Origin: Bryoerythrophyllum caledonicum
Taxonomy: Eukaryota > Streptophyta > Bryopsida > Pottiales > Pottiaceae
DNA length: 64,000 nucleotides
Assembly (NCBI GenBank): GCA_963971425.1
Contig: OZ020526.1
Location: forward strand, 2,322,180-2,386,179
Direction: 5' to 3'
The translations under genes were made by a program, and so were the position numbers. This document shows, piece after piece, positions 22,650 to 33,731 of the stretch (positions are counted from its first letter, which is position 1; each line of letters begins with the position of its first letter). A model generated the notes under the pieces. That model had not been told where the DNA came from, did not search any database, and saw only the letters and a list, made by a program, of their open reading frames with translations.

Positions 22650-24220
22650 AGATGACTTTCTCCCTTGAACATTTAGATAATAAACCTGTTAGAAAACATG
22701 TTAGCAAACGAGCTAGACTACAAAAAATGAAGATACACCTCTTCATTGGAGCAAGGGCATTTGTAAAATTGTCCAAGGAAGGCACACCATTTGTCATTCA
22801 TGCAACGCCAACTAGCGAAGAGAAGAGCTTAGCAGCCGGTGTTCTTGAGCAGTATAAGGATATTGAAGATGTATTTTTGAAAAAGAATGCAGACATACTA
22901 CCGAAGCACCGTCCATATGATTATGCTATTGACTTGGAAGAAGAAGCACGACCTCTCTCTGGCCCAATCTACAACCTATCGCAAACGGAGTTGGCGGAAT
23001 TACGGAAGTATATTGACAAGAATCTAGCCAAGAACTTCATTCGTCACTCTAAGTCACCAGTTGGAGCGCCCATTCTATTTGTCAAAAAGAAAGATGGTTC
23101 ATTACAAATGTGCGTGGATTATCGAGGTCTCAATAAGGTGACAAATAAGAATTGCTATCCATTGCCTTTGACTCTGGACTTTTAGAACAACTTGGGAGTG
23201 CAAAGGTCTTAACCAAGATCAACCTATGCGGAGCTTACAACCTTGTTCGGATCAAGGAAGGAGACGAATGGAAGATAGTTTTTCGCACAAAATATGGCCA
23301 TTTTGAGTACAATGTTATGCCTTTTGGCCTAACAAATGCTCCAGTAGTCTTCTAGCACATGATGAAGGACATCTTTCGGGAGCACCTCAACGACTTTGTC
23401 ATAATCTACTTAGATTATATTTTTATATTTTCCAAGAATGAAGAAAATAATGAGAAGTACGTTTGACTGGTCCTTCAAAAGTTGTGAGAACAAGGACTCT
23501 ATGCAAAAACGGAGAAGTGTTTATTTCATCAAACTCATATGGAGTTTTTGGGATTCACCGCAACTACAGTAGGCCTGAAGATGGACCTGAAGAAGGTAGA
23601 AGCAATCATGTCATGGAAAGTTCCAAAGACGGTTAGAGACGTACAATGTTTTCTTGGCTTTGCTAACTTCTATCAGATCTTCATCAAGAATTATTCACAA
23701 GTGGCTACTCCGCTCACTCGGTTAACATGTAAGGACAAGCTTGATTGGGGCCTTTCAGCACAAAAAACATTTGAAGATCTTAAAATGGCGTTTACTACCA
23801 CGCCAATCTTGGTACACCCAAATTTTACGAAGGCATTCTATTTGGAAACTGATGCCTTGGATTTTGCTTTAGAAGTTGTACTTTGGCAAATAGGCGGAGA
23901 CAGAAAGCTCCATCCTATTGCATTCTACTCTCGGAAGTTTTCTACTGCCGAGATTAATTATAAGATCCACGACAAGAAACTTCTAGCTATCATAGATTCT
24001 TTTCGAAAGTGGCGTCACTTCTTTGAAAGAGCCACGCATCCGGTGAGTGTATATATAGGTCACAAGAACTTGGAGTATTTTATGTCATCTCGGGTTTTGA
24101 ATCGTCGTCAAGCTCAATGGAATATGTCACTATCACAATTTGGCTTTGTCATCACCTATCGACCAGGGAAGCAACAAGGACTATCCGATGCATTATCAAG
24201 GAGATTGTATTCTGCGTCCA
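22650..24220 (+). pseudogene. Reverse transcriptase and RNase H remnant of the gypsy element
   Basis: Order visible: pre-RT linker, RT core ([27 protein letters not shown]), a frame break near 23185, [14 protein letters not shown] followed by an in-frame TAG, then VIIYLDYIF where the catalytic YxDD has become YLDY. Two further stops occur between 23465 and 23490. The thumb and RNase H follow in one long frame (MEFLGFTATT...; YLETDALDFALEVVLWQ; HPIAFYSRKFSTAEINYKIH; ITYRPGKQQGLSDALSRR). The element could not encode an active polymerase. Confidence 0.88.
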
Positions 24221-24389
24221 AGGCTGGAGAAGCAACATTTGATCAACAGTGTATAACTCTATTGAAGCCGGAATTATTTCGCCTTTGCGCTACTGTTGAA
24301 CCAACACTTATTGATGTTGACTTCCTCAACCAAGTGCGCATCGCAACCATTGACGATCATGTGGCCATCATGTGTCAAGAAGTCTTCAT

Positions 24390-24900
24390 CAGGTGAAGAC
24401 ACGGTAAGACTATTTCTTGATAATGTGTATCGATATCATGGTCTACTAGATGATATTGTTTTGGTCAGGGAACCCAATTTGTATCAAAGTTTTGGAGATC
24501 TTTGTTGGAGTATTGAAAGTGGATATCAACCTCTCTTCAGCTTTCCATCCTCAAATTGAAGGTCAAACAGAACGGGTTAATCAAGTTCTTGAGTAGTATT
24601 TACGATGCATCATCAACTACCAGCAAGACAATTGGACAATATACTTGCCGTTAGCGGAGTTTGCATATAACAATACTCTTTACGCTTCAACTCAGCAAAC
24701 GCCATTTTATTCCAACTATGGCTATCACCAAAAACTTGATCTGTTGAGTTCACCAGCGAATAGTATCCCGGCAGTTGATGACTTTGCAAGGCAACTATTG
24801 CAAATTCAAGATAATTTGAAGCTTCAACTACAATACGCCCAAAAATCTTATAAGACATTTGCAGACAAATTTTGCAATCAAGCACCTGATTTTTAAGTTG
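24390..24900 (+). pseudogene. Integrase core remnant
   Basis: Fragments in shifting frames match the integrase catalytic core: VYRYHGLLDDIV (24427-24462), FHPQIEGQTERVNQ with the frame broken (24545-24590), then LPLAEFAYNNTLYASTQQTP (24648-24705). The zinc-binding N-terminal domain expected between RNase H and the core is missing. Confidence 0.75.
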
Positions 24901-24956
24901 GAAATAAAGTATGGCTTCTTTGGCAGAATATCAAGATCAAGCGGCCATGAGACAAG

Positions 24957-25361
24957 TTGGACTACAAGAAATTGGGACCATTTGTCATCCAGAAGCAAAT
25001 CAATTCAGTGGCATATCGTCTTGAGCTACGAGCTTCCATGAAAGTACATCCAGTCTTCCATGTCTCTCTTTTAGAACCTTATCGGGAGTTGTCTTTTCCA
25101 AGAAGAATACAACAACCGCCGCCAAGTGTTGAAATTGAAAATCATGAAAAATACGAGGTGGAAAAAGTATTAGACTCACGACAAAGATGGGGCAAGTTGA
25201 AGTATTTGGTGCACTGGAGCGGTTATAATATTAACGAACGGATGTGGAAACCAGTCAAGAATCTTGCAAACACGCCGGAATTGGTACAAGAGTTTCATCA
25301 ACTTTATCTAGATTATCCAAATAGGGCTCCCTCTTGGGACTCGCCGCTTGAGAGGGGGTAA
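24957..25361 (+). pseudogene. C-terminal integrase region with chromodomain
   Basis: One open frame reads the GPY/F-type module (KLGPFVIQKQINSVAYRLEL, HPVFHVSLLEPY) and then a chromodomain (YEVEKVLDSRQRWGKLKYLV HWSGY, followed by a W at the position of the third aromatic cage residue). It ends at TAA just before the polypurine tract and the LTR. The chromodomain puts the element in the chromovirus lineage of Ty3/gypsy. Confidence 0.88.
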
Positions 25362-25642
25362 TGTTAGGGACATAACCTCTGAAACCTTCTAGAATACTTT
25401 TACTTTAGAATTCCTTTTACTTTATTATTTGATTTGCTTTCTTTTTACTTTAGATTAGGATATGTATAGGGGTTGAGACTGAAGAGTTCTTCAGTCTCAA
25501 CAACGCATCTCTTGGAGCACTCTCTCACCTCTCTTGATGTTGTTTGTATATTGATCTTGTTAATCCGAGTTCATATCAGTTTTTTTCTCGAAACCTTTTC
25601 TAGTTTTTAGATTTCTTGTTTAGTATTCTTGGGTCCCTGACA
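25362..25642 (+). repeat. Right LTR of the gypsy element
   Basis: 281 bp from TGTTAGGGAC to ...CCTGACA, preceded by the polypurine tract and followed by the target duplicate CAGAC. Confidence 0.88.
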
Positions 25643-25647
25643 CAGAC

Positions 25648-26399
25648 CCTCGTCTGGAAAAAACATGGCTCAGCGCAAAGCATTGCCGTAGTACTTGCAC
25701 AATACCGTCGAGAAAGATTGCACAAGTACTGTTGTAGTACTGTGGCGGTTCACAAATTTTAACTCCTACATGCAGTGCTGCCAGAGTATTCGTGTCAATA
25801 CAAAAAATTTCTACTTTGTCAAAACATGACATAATACCGCAACGTATATATTTTGGATAGGCGTTGTCCTTGTGCTATATATATTATTTTACTAAGACAA
25901 TACACACGCTGTACTTCAGTACTACTTGCACAGTTATGCTTCATTACTTCTAATTTGCATCCAATCATTTCAAAAATTATCAATTATGTAGATTTTAAGT
26001 TTAGGAAATATGTACATTCAAGCACATTGTTATCTATGAATTCATGCAATTCGTATGTTCATACTTTGAAGTTTAAAAAACTAGAAATCTAGATATTAAA
26101 TGTATCAATACACGCACTAAGACCACCTAGAGTTGAACATTCTGGAAGAGGTCAGTACAGATTCACTCACTTTTCATACTGACCTCTTATAATTCCATTC
26201 ATTTCTCACACTTGTTCCAATAAGAAATTGTACTCGCTAAAACATCCAATATTCTATGACATCCCATTCCGCTCAAGATTCCACTCGAGTTGTTTAGTAT
26301 CAGAGATGTAAAGATCAGATGTGAGTTTCAGGTAAATTAGAACAAGGACAAATATTTTAATTGCTAGCAATTACAGGGAAACGATAATCTTAGACTGAC
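25648..26399. other. AT-rich intergenic DNA
   Basis: No gene is visible. Around 25680-25760 and again at 27900-28060 the sequence repeats phrases like 'gcagtactgc', 'ccgcaagtggg' and 'agtactgcggcaa', suggesting copies of a common degenerate repeat. Confidence 0.4.
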
Positions 26400-26497
26400 C
26401 TACAAAACTTAAAATGCATAAGGCTCAGAAAGTCTTTGAGAATGTCGAGCATGGTTGTCATTTGAGATAATAGAAGCACACGATGACCACCGTCTTT
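26400..26497 (-). pseudogene. SNF2-family helicase exon fragment
   Basis: Minus-strand codons read DGGHRVLLLSQMTTMLDILK and then DFLSLMHFKFCR, up to a consensus donor (AG|GTCAGT at 26400/26399). This is the start of the helicase C-terminal lobe of SNF2/CHD/ALC1-type ATPases (GHRVLLFSQMT-MLDIL...CRIDG). No other helicase motifs were found within several kb, so it is an isolated exon or fragment. The precise subfamily is not decided. Confidence 0.65.
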
Positions 26498-26612
26498 CAA
26501 CCAGCAAATATGGATGGCAAATAATCGAAAAGAAGTAGTGAATGCCTAACATGATGCCCACACTGCATTGGAACAAGGCCGAACTCGTCCACGCACTGCT
26601 CAAGGGGTTCTT

Positions 26613-26769
26613 CTAAGCTTCTTTCTCCCTCTCCTTGGCATCAATGATCTCGGACACTGTCTGTGGTGAAAATCCAGCCTCTTGCCATAGGTCAAAGCAG
26701 TCGATCTCTTTGCCTTGTTGTACGCACTTGCATATTTGCTCGTATACTTGAATCTTGGTTGAACCTTCC
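26613..26769 (-). CDS. Putative terminal exon of an unrecognised gene
   Basis: An acceptor (GCACAG|G, exon from 26769) opens a frame reading VYEQICKCVQQGKEIDCFDL and WQEAGFSPQTVSEIIDAKER to a TAG at 26613. It looks like a helical nucleic-acid-enzyme C-terminus but I do not recognise the family. It lies immediately 5' (minus strand) of the SNF2 fragment, so both may belong to one broken or captured locus. Confidence 0.35.
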
Positions 26770-27120
26770 CTGTGCTAATAACCACAACTCGTCCAAGACA
26801 AACCTCAAAAACTCTTCATGTTTGTATATGTTCCTTAAATGTCATACGTTCTATGTGCAGCAACCTCCCTTATACAACTAGCCAAAACAATAAAATAAAA
26901 AAATCTTCATACGTTGTGTGCAGTAACATTTTTCCTTAAAATCTAGCAAAAAAAAAACAAAATACATTAAGGAACTCTAAAGATTGATAGATTCTCCCAG
27001 AGCAGATTAAGAAGTTGTAAAATTTGACAAATTCTCAAAACGATAAAAAATGAATCAAAATTTGTCAAATCAAAATGCCTTTATTACTTACAACAATATC
27101 CGCAACGCTCTACAAGTTTG

Positions 27121-27710
27121 TCAACACCTCCAGCTCCTCACCAGCTCCTCCAGCTCTTCTCCAGCTCCTCGCCGTGGTATGAGCTCGCATACACGGAAAC
27201 CAAGTGGTTTGCCGTTCAACCACTGTAGGAAGGGATAGTGCGTTGATATTGTAAAACAAGAAGAAGAAGAAAAACTCACCTTGCTAAATAGGAGAATAAG
27301 AGAGTGGGGAAACTCAATGCGACTAGTGTTGATGGCCTTGTCGACGGTCTCGAAATCGATGCACCTGGTACGAAAACACGAGGGGGTGTCGATGGCGACG
27401 TTGTTTGTGCCCAACTAGGTGCGTGATTCACACGTACAGGCCGATAATCACGGTGATGTATATCATCACGCTCCCCACCATAGTCTTCGTTCCCACCGCA
27501 CTGCTCCTGCTCGTCCGCACCGCCCTGCTGATAATGCCCTGAATTGTTTGCCGTCATGCTCATGAGGAGATTGTGAAGCAGATGGTGAAGGTATTGTGTG
27601 GAGATGCAATGTGGATATTGCATGGAGTTGTAGCACCAATAGAATCTAGCAGATCATGTGACGCTGACCTCTCCCTATAAGTGCCCCTCCAAGCAAGTAG
27701 CCTCTCTGCA
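27121..27710 (-). other. Possible exons of an unrecognised transposon-like gene
   Basis: A minus-strand ORF from about 27623 contains His- and Gln-rich sequence, with a donor (AAG|GTGAGT near 27277) and an acceptor (CTACAG near 27228) leading to WLNGKPLGFRVCELIPRRG. Overlapping frames are also open (for example AERLLAWRGTYRERSASH near 27690). No family could be assigned and the frame choice is uncertain. Confidence 0.25.
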
Positions 27711-30267
27711 ACGTTAATTCATTACAGGAGGTGAATATGAAATGACATCTTGAGTTAATTTGAGATTAAACTTGAGTTTAAACTTGAGTTAAAAATTGAG
27801 TTACATGGCTAGAGTAGACTTTAGTTACATTATTCTATATTACATTAATTTTCAATTTTAATGTAGTGGTATCCATTTAAATAATGTCACATAACTCTTG
27901 CAGTACTAATTTGAAAATGCCGCAAGTGGGCACTAGGTAGTACTACTACGGTAGCTACTACCAGGTCAATATTGAATGAGTGGCCCGATATTAAAGTACT
28001 GCAAGCGGTATACATTCATGTGGTACCACTGCAGTACTGCGAAAGTATTGCGGCAATAGCGCAAAGTAAACCAAAATTATATTTTCACAAAGCTTCTACT
28101 ATGCCATATCTTCATGAATAGTTTCAAAAATTCAAGATCAAAATTGAGACCATAGGAACCTACCCAAAATGGAAAACGTCCCCCCTAGGACAAAATTGTT
28201 CTTTAAAATTTAGAGACAAATAGAAAGAAAGCATGAGGAATTTCATGCTCTTTTTCTTTGACTGCACCAATGAATGCATGGCAATCAATGCTCTTGGGCC
28301 CTACCCAATCCAAACTAAAGCTCCCCCATAATACCCAAGTTCCCAAAGAATTGGCCGGCAATTCCCAGATCTCTTTGAACCATGTAGACGGATGGTATGG
28401 GAAGGAGGTGAAGACAAAACTTGCCTTCTATTTTCATATTGGAGGGGGGCCCTCTTTAGACCAAGGTGGGGCCTTTGAATGTAATTTGGAGCCGCACACC
28501 CAAAACTTGGCAAAACAAAATTCCAAAAAAAGCTTCTAGAACCCCGAAAGAATAAAAGCTAGGAAAAAGCGGCCAACCCCGGCCCACCCTCCCGTGACAT
28601 CCGTCTACATGAAGTATAGAGGTCGGTAATTCCCCCACACCTACTATATTCCAAGTCAAGTCACTCTCTCCATGTGCTCCAGGTTACTAATTATTACTAA
28701 AAATCCAATCTCAAGACGAGCTTGTAATATGTTTCTTATAAGTTTAGTATTTTAAAAAAAAATCCTACAAAATTGGTTTGAAGACATTCTAGACCTAGTG
28801 CAAAGGCAGCCTTCCATTTAGGAATCTGTAACGATGTGTGTCGATGAAGGAAATGAGCATGGTACATCGAAGGGAGTGATTTAATTTTTTAAGATACAAA
28901 ACCGACAAAGGTATTAGTTTTCTCCACATCAACGTTAGAGTCTACATGCAATCTCATTACAATTCTCATGATCTTCTCAGATTTGAAAATTTCTTTGCGG
29001 TCAACGGAAACCACAGATACTTCAAGTAAGAAAGATAGAAGGAGAAAAAAACTCCCAAATCCTTTACAAGTGAAGAAGTATGTGAACACATGTCAGAATG
29101 TCGCTTGTGCAGGCCCAGCATTTGAACACTGTCGGTAAAACCTTAAACTCACTCTCGCTCTCTTGCTCACCCTCTCCTGCAAATACTTTACAAATCTGAG
29201 AGGACCCCACTCAGAGGACCCAGCAATCCATCCTCGTCGTGGGCTGTCTCTGGCGAGTATGTCATACTGACGACAAAAAGCAGAGCTGACATCACGATGA
29301 ACTCATCCCTCGCGTCAGCCAACTTGAATGCGTTCAGATGCCAAAAGATGGTACCCTACCTCACTACTACTGTATTGTGGTCTCACTGGCTCGCACAAAG
29401 ATCGCCATCTTGAAAAAGGAGCTGATTGAGAGTCAATACAGCCACCAGACCGAACAAGAGAATCCTTGGGCATCTCTCTATCATGCTGTCGAGATGCGCA
29501 TCGCCAGGCTTTCGGTAATCTGCTGCAACAATAATATATCTGTGACTCTTACAAAATTGTTGTGAACTAGGTACATGACACCAAAAGAAGAAAGGTGAGG
29601 TGAGGTGCAATGTGAGGTTATGAGAGATAACCGTACACAGGGCCTGTGAACCGGACATAACGACAATGGTTGATCAAAAAGCAAGGTAGCATATAGTACC
29701 TTCAGAGCGACCTCGGTTATGGAGGATATTCTTCTCCTGATCCATTTGGTGCTTGGACGTCTTGCTCCAGTAATCGTGGGAGAGGTCAATCCTACGATCT
29801 CAGTAATGCAACTGATGGAAGGTTAGAGACATGCGACGTTGAAACACCGGACACACAAGAGATGGAAAATTGGTGAACTAGTATGCACAATTTATTCCCA
29901 ACATAGAATTAATTCACACATGGGTGCGTACACTTGAAATCTAGAATACGATTGCGAACTCTGGAACTCACTTTTCTTGTGCACAAAGACCTATGTAACA
30001 CCTGGAGGTTCGTCATTGTTCTGCAGACTCGTTTGTCAAATTTACACACGCGCAGACTCGGAACCTAGTAAGCTTTTGGAAAGTCGAAGTGATATGACCG
30101 ACGTCTCAAAGAGGTTGGCTGGGCCTCTTCGTACCTTCACGATGCGTACCTTCGATTGTAACATGTGATTAGCATCCCGACCTCCAAAAACACCTACTGC
30201 TGCATCGATGCATCCTGTACTTCACTTGTGAGAATGAATGGCATGAAACCGAGCAGAGGTGCAAGGT
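27711..30267. other. Intergenic DNA with dispersed repeat copies
   Basis: 28075-28215 resembles 42170-42300 and 44240-44400 (shared 'ttcaaaaattcaagatcaaaattgaga' and 'gtaggaacMtRcccaaaa' type phrases), indicating members of one repeat family. 29240-29560 has a short open frame but no recognisable motif. Nothing else is supported. Confidence 0.4.
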
Positions 30268-31785
30268 TCATGATGAGACATGAGGTATGAGCAAGTCTTG
30301 GCTTAAATCCTCCATTAACTCGGCTAGACTGGAGCCCGGAAGCTCGTAAGAAGACTCCCTGCTTGCTGTCAGATTTGCAAAGTAATCTTTGAATTCACTA
30401 TCGCATTTCACTTCACAGTCAGAGTCAAAGGCCGAGCTGGGAACATCCAACAAAACGCTGCCGGATGCCATACACAGTCGCTTGGATGACTTCACATGAC
30501 TCCCGCTCGAAAAACCATCACGAGTCCTCTTCAGGACTCCGTCAAATCCTAAAACTCCGCCACTCTCGGGAAACTCCAGAGGACGCCAATCGGTGCCAGA
30601 AATCTTACTAACAGAATCCTGACAAGAATCAGCAGCACCAGGTTTGCCGTAGAGTCTTTGTCTAGCATCGTCCAGAAGAGCCTGATTGGAAGGGTGGCCC
30701 GGGTTCAAAAATTCCAGGAACGATCCACAGTCCTTGCCACTGCTCTGAAACCCATTGAACGCATCTACAAGAGACTGATCCTTGTATGTTTCTTGAGAAT
30801 TAGGTTTACTTATCTGTTGAAGCAAAAAGTCCGGCCTGGACGTCCCCAGAGCTGCCGCCTCCGGGAAGAATTGTCGCCGTGCGACTGCAGCAGGTCGAGT
30901 GATCGGAGCGAAACCGTCCATCCACTGTCCTTTGGCGCCGGAAACTCCACCTATGCTCGTGTCGCCCTCGCCAAGGAGAGAGGAATGGCCACCAGGCGGG
31001 AAGAACGGGCTGTCCATAGAGCTGCTCAAGCTCGGGACCGCCTGAACCTCCCAGGAAGCTTGCGGCAGCCAGCTAGAAACCTTGGAGGTCGGCCTCGCGA
31101 TCCCTCCACAGCTCGCCTTCAAAGAACTCTCCGCTCTCGTCACCGTGGAACCCGACGAAAAAGACAGCAACGAGGAACGATCCTGTGCAACCGCATTACC
31201 ATCCTTCTCCACAGGCCAGCAAGCGTTCACGGCACTCTCAGATCGAGAAACGCCACCAGAAATAGCCTCCAACAAATGCGGCCACGCCTCACTACTCTCG
31301 CCCTCGCGCTTCGCCACCTCCTTGATCGTCTCCCGGAGACTATCCGCGAACTTGCTCCCGAGCGAATTCCTCAGCTTCTTCGCGAGCGCCAGCGCCTGCG
31401 ACTGCTGGCGCACGCCCTCGAACCGCGAGCTCGCCTCCTCGCCGGCGTGCACGGACACGCCGCTGCTGTCCCCGCTCGCCCGCGACGTCTCCCACGACAC
31501 ATTCAGCGTCGACCGCGGCGACCGCCCCGCGCCAAACCGCGCCGTGGCCACCGGATCCTCCCATGACTTGCTCCGCAGCAGCATCAAACTAGACTCCACC
31601 GCCTCCGCCCGCCCCGGGAGCGCATACTTCCCCGTCGCCAGCGCCTGCAGCAGATCCCCCTGATGCTGCTGCGGCTGCTGCAACACAAACTCCTCCTGCT
31701 GCTGCTCGAGCGGCGGCGACGACTCCAACCCCGGCGCGCTCACCTGCGCCCCCCGCCTGCGCGACCCTCCCAATCCTAGAAACAT
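30268..31785 (-). CDS. Unrecognised Ser-rich nuclear-type protein, 505 aa
   Basis: A single uninterrupted ORF with ATG at 31783-31785 and TGA at 30268-30270; codon use is GC-rich like the host genes nearby. The N-terminus has a Q-rich tract (QQQEEFVLQQPQQHQ, about residues 29-43). The middle is Ser/Gly-rich and disordered-looking, with a helical stretch near ALALAKKLRNSLGSKFADSL (about residue 135). A bipartite-like basic cluster (LKRTRDGF...KSSKRLC, about 420-440) could be a nuclear localisation signal, followed by an acidic helix SLAELMEDLSQDLLI at the C-terminus. These suggest a regulatory nuclear protein, but no known domain is recognised. Confidence 0.75.
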   Translation of the reverse strand: MFLGLGGSRRRGAQVSAPGLESSPPLEQQQEEFVLQQPQQHQGDLLQALATGKYALPGRAEAVESSLMLLRSKSWEDPVATARFGAGRSPRSTLNVSWETSRASGDSSGVSVHAGEEASSRFEGVRQQSQALALAKKLRNSLGSKFADSLRETIKEVAKREGESSEAWPHLLEAISGGVSRSESAVNACWPVEKDGNAVAQDRSSLLSFSSGSTVTRAESSLKASCGGIARPTSKVSSWLPQASWEVQAVPSLSSSMDSPFFPPGGHSSLLGEGDTSIGGVSGAKGQWMDGFAPITRPAAVARRQFFPEAAALGTSRPDFLLQQISKPNSQETYKDQSLVDAFNGFQSSGKDCGSFLEFLNPGHPSNQALLDDARQRLYGKPGAADSCQDSVSKISGTDWRPLEFPESGGVLGFDGVLKRTRDGFSSGSHVKSSKRLCMASGSVLLDVPSSAFDSDCEVKCDSEFKDYFANLTASRESSYELPGSSLAELMEDLSQDLLIPHVSS

Positions 31786-31929
31786 CTCTCCAAACGCCAG
31801 CGCTCGCCCCGCACCTCAAATTCATGAAACTAACAACCTAAAACGCTGCCCTCGCCATGTCCTCGCCTCCTTCGCGCTCATCCTCGCGGCGGAGGAGAAG
31901 CCCTTGACAACGAGCAGATGAGAGATATG

Positions 31930-32010
31930 CAAATGAAGCAGCAGAAGCAGCAGCAGCAGCAGCAGCAGAAGCAGCAGCAGTAGCAGCAGCAGAAGCAGCA
32001 GCAGCAACGT
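31930..32010 (-). repeat. CTG/CAG trinucleotide repeat in the leader of the 505-aa gene
   Basis: On the minus strand the tract is (CTG/CTT)n, about 25 triplets with interruptions, 150-220 nt upstream of the 505-aa ORF. It falls in the presumed 5' leader or promoter. The poly-Leu and poly-Cys ORFs it creates are by-products. Confidence 0.8.
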
Positions 32011-33160
32011 TGACGTGCTTTGGAGCTTGCAGTGTATTCCAAGAGATTTGGATTGTCCAACATGTTAGAAAGCAATGCTAGATGCTTATAATTTGGCTAT
32101 CGAGTTCTTTACGGTTACTGTTGCTTAGTTCAAGGATCCCTCTATTTAACCCTTATGAGCGTTGCACCAAGCGGGCCCCACGTATCATTTTTATTTTATT
32201 TTATTTGGCACACACAAGTTGCAATATTGGCAGCTGCGGTGGTCCCGTCAAGTGAGAGAAGATTTTGCAGCCAAGGCGTAACCTCATGGTTATCTCACAC
32301 TATCACTTGGGTAGTTTACGTCATCCTGGACCTAGCCCCACGTTTTTATGACTTGGGGTCATTTTTCTGGACCTCCTATTTTCGGGGTCCATATATTTTT
32401 TGGAAAAAAAATGGATTATCCTTGGAGGCCCCATCATGGTGAAAATAGCCCCCCCTTCCCCCCACTAGTAGAAAAATAAGGGGGGGTTTGTCCCCATCTC
32501 CTCCCATCTTTTGGAGCCTATGCCTTGATGCAACACTTGTCAGAGGTATCTAGTGGACTGTAGTTCATGTGTCTTAGGTGATTTTTCTCCCCTTGATCTT
32601 CCTGGTATTCATGAGTGCATAATTTTGATAACCATTGTACCTAAGTCAAAAGCATTATAAATTACAAAGAGGAAGGGTCCAAATTAGAACGTGATAAATT
32701 GTGGACATTATCAAATCAATCCTTCTTGTGCTCAATTTTAGCTCATGATGATTTAGGGTAGAAATAGAATCATGAAAACAACTCATTTATGCCATGAATT
32801 TATCACCATTATAAAGGACAAGGATTATCCGACTAATAAGTGTTATGCTGATTTGAATTGGTTTTGAGATGCAATTTCTTTTCCTTGTGAGTCACTTTTG
32901 TTGTTATTTTGGTGCTATTGTTTTTATTAACATAATTTTAATTACTACTTGCACCTAAGGTAACCCACTATTATCAACCAAAATCTATAACCAACACTTA
33001 TAAAATTAGGGGTATATCTAACCCATTACCACCATTGAGGGGGTGATGGTCCAATCAGGGTATCAAAAAGGACTGTCTTCCACAGAATTCAACGCACTCC
33101 ATGCTTTTCTATGGCTCAAATTTTTAATAGAGTCATAGTATAGAGTTGATACAAGTATAA
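32011..33160. other. Intergenic DNA between the 505-aa gene and MsrA
   Basis: No gene is supported. 32460-32500 is a run of C- and G-rich homopolymers; the rest is AT-rich. Confidence 0.4.
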
Positions 33161-33167
33161 GTTGAAA

Positions 33168-33680
33168 GTACAAGACATGCTTCCAACGAAGAAAAAATTC
33201 AGAGAAGATTGTGACAACTCACACAATACAATACAAAAAAGATACAGGGAACACTATGACAATTTCATGTTCGTTTACTCACACAGTTCCAATAAGATCC
33301 TGTCCAGCATTTGCTAGCCTAATGTATTCTGCAAAAGAAAGTACAAGACATGCTTCCAACGAAGAAAAAATTCAGAGAAGATTGTGACAACTCACACAAT
33401 ACAATACAAAAAATATACAGGGAACACTATGACAATTTCATGTTCGTTTACTCACACAGTTCCAATAAGATCCTGTCCAGCATTTGCTAGCCTAATGTAT
33501 TCTGCAAAAGAAAGTACAAGACATGCTTCCAACGAAGAAAAAATTCAGAGAAGATTGTGACAACTCACACAATACAATACAAAAAATATACAGGGAACAT
33601 TATGACAATTTCATGTTCGTTTCCTCACACAGCTCCAATAAGATCCTGTCCAGCATTTGCTAGGCTACTGTATTCTACCA
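33168..33680. repeat. 173-bp tandem repeat, three copies
   Basis: The units start at 33168, 33341 and 33514 ('gtacaagacatgcttccaac') and are almost identical, except that the third diverges near its end. The array runs to within ~50 bp of the MsrA stop codon, so the MsrA 3' UTR and poly(A) region probably derive from it. Confidence 0.92.
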
Positions 33681-33731
33681 AAAAAAAAAAGGGAAACACT
33701 TCATGTACAGCAAGATCTGTGCGTGCAAGAC

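Larger units (their letters stand above)
16697..25647 (+). mobile_element. Decayed Ty3/gypsy chromovirus with LTRs and CAGAC target duplication
   Basis: LTRs at about 16702-16999 and 25362-25642 both start TGTTAGGGAC. The right one ends in ...CCTGACA; the left one has decayed to ...CCTAATA. The direct repeat CAGAC flanks the element (16697-16701 and 25643-25647). A polypurine tract (GAGAGGGGGTAA) abuts the right LTR. Internal order is gag, protease, reverse transcriptase, RNase H, integrase, chromodomain, as in chromoviruses. Stops, frameshifts, a damaged RT motif and a ~3.9 kb insertion make it non-functional. Confidence 0.92.

Noticed and set aside
30658-31566. 302-aa plus-strand ORF
   Set aside because: It is antisense to the 505-aa ORF, Arg/Pro-rich as expected for the complement of GC-rich coding DNA, and lacks any motif.
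31822-32075. Poly-Leu and poly-Cys ORFs
   Set aside because: They are readings of the CTG/CAG triplet tract; no conserved sequence follows.
33168-33680. CRISPR-like array
   Set aside because: The repeats are contiguous 173-bp tandem copies with no spacers, in a eukaryotic genome.
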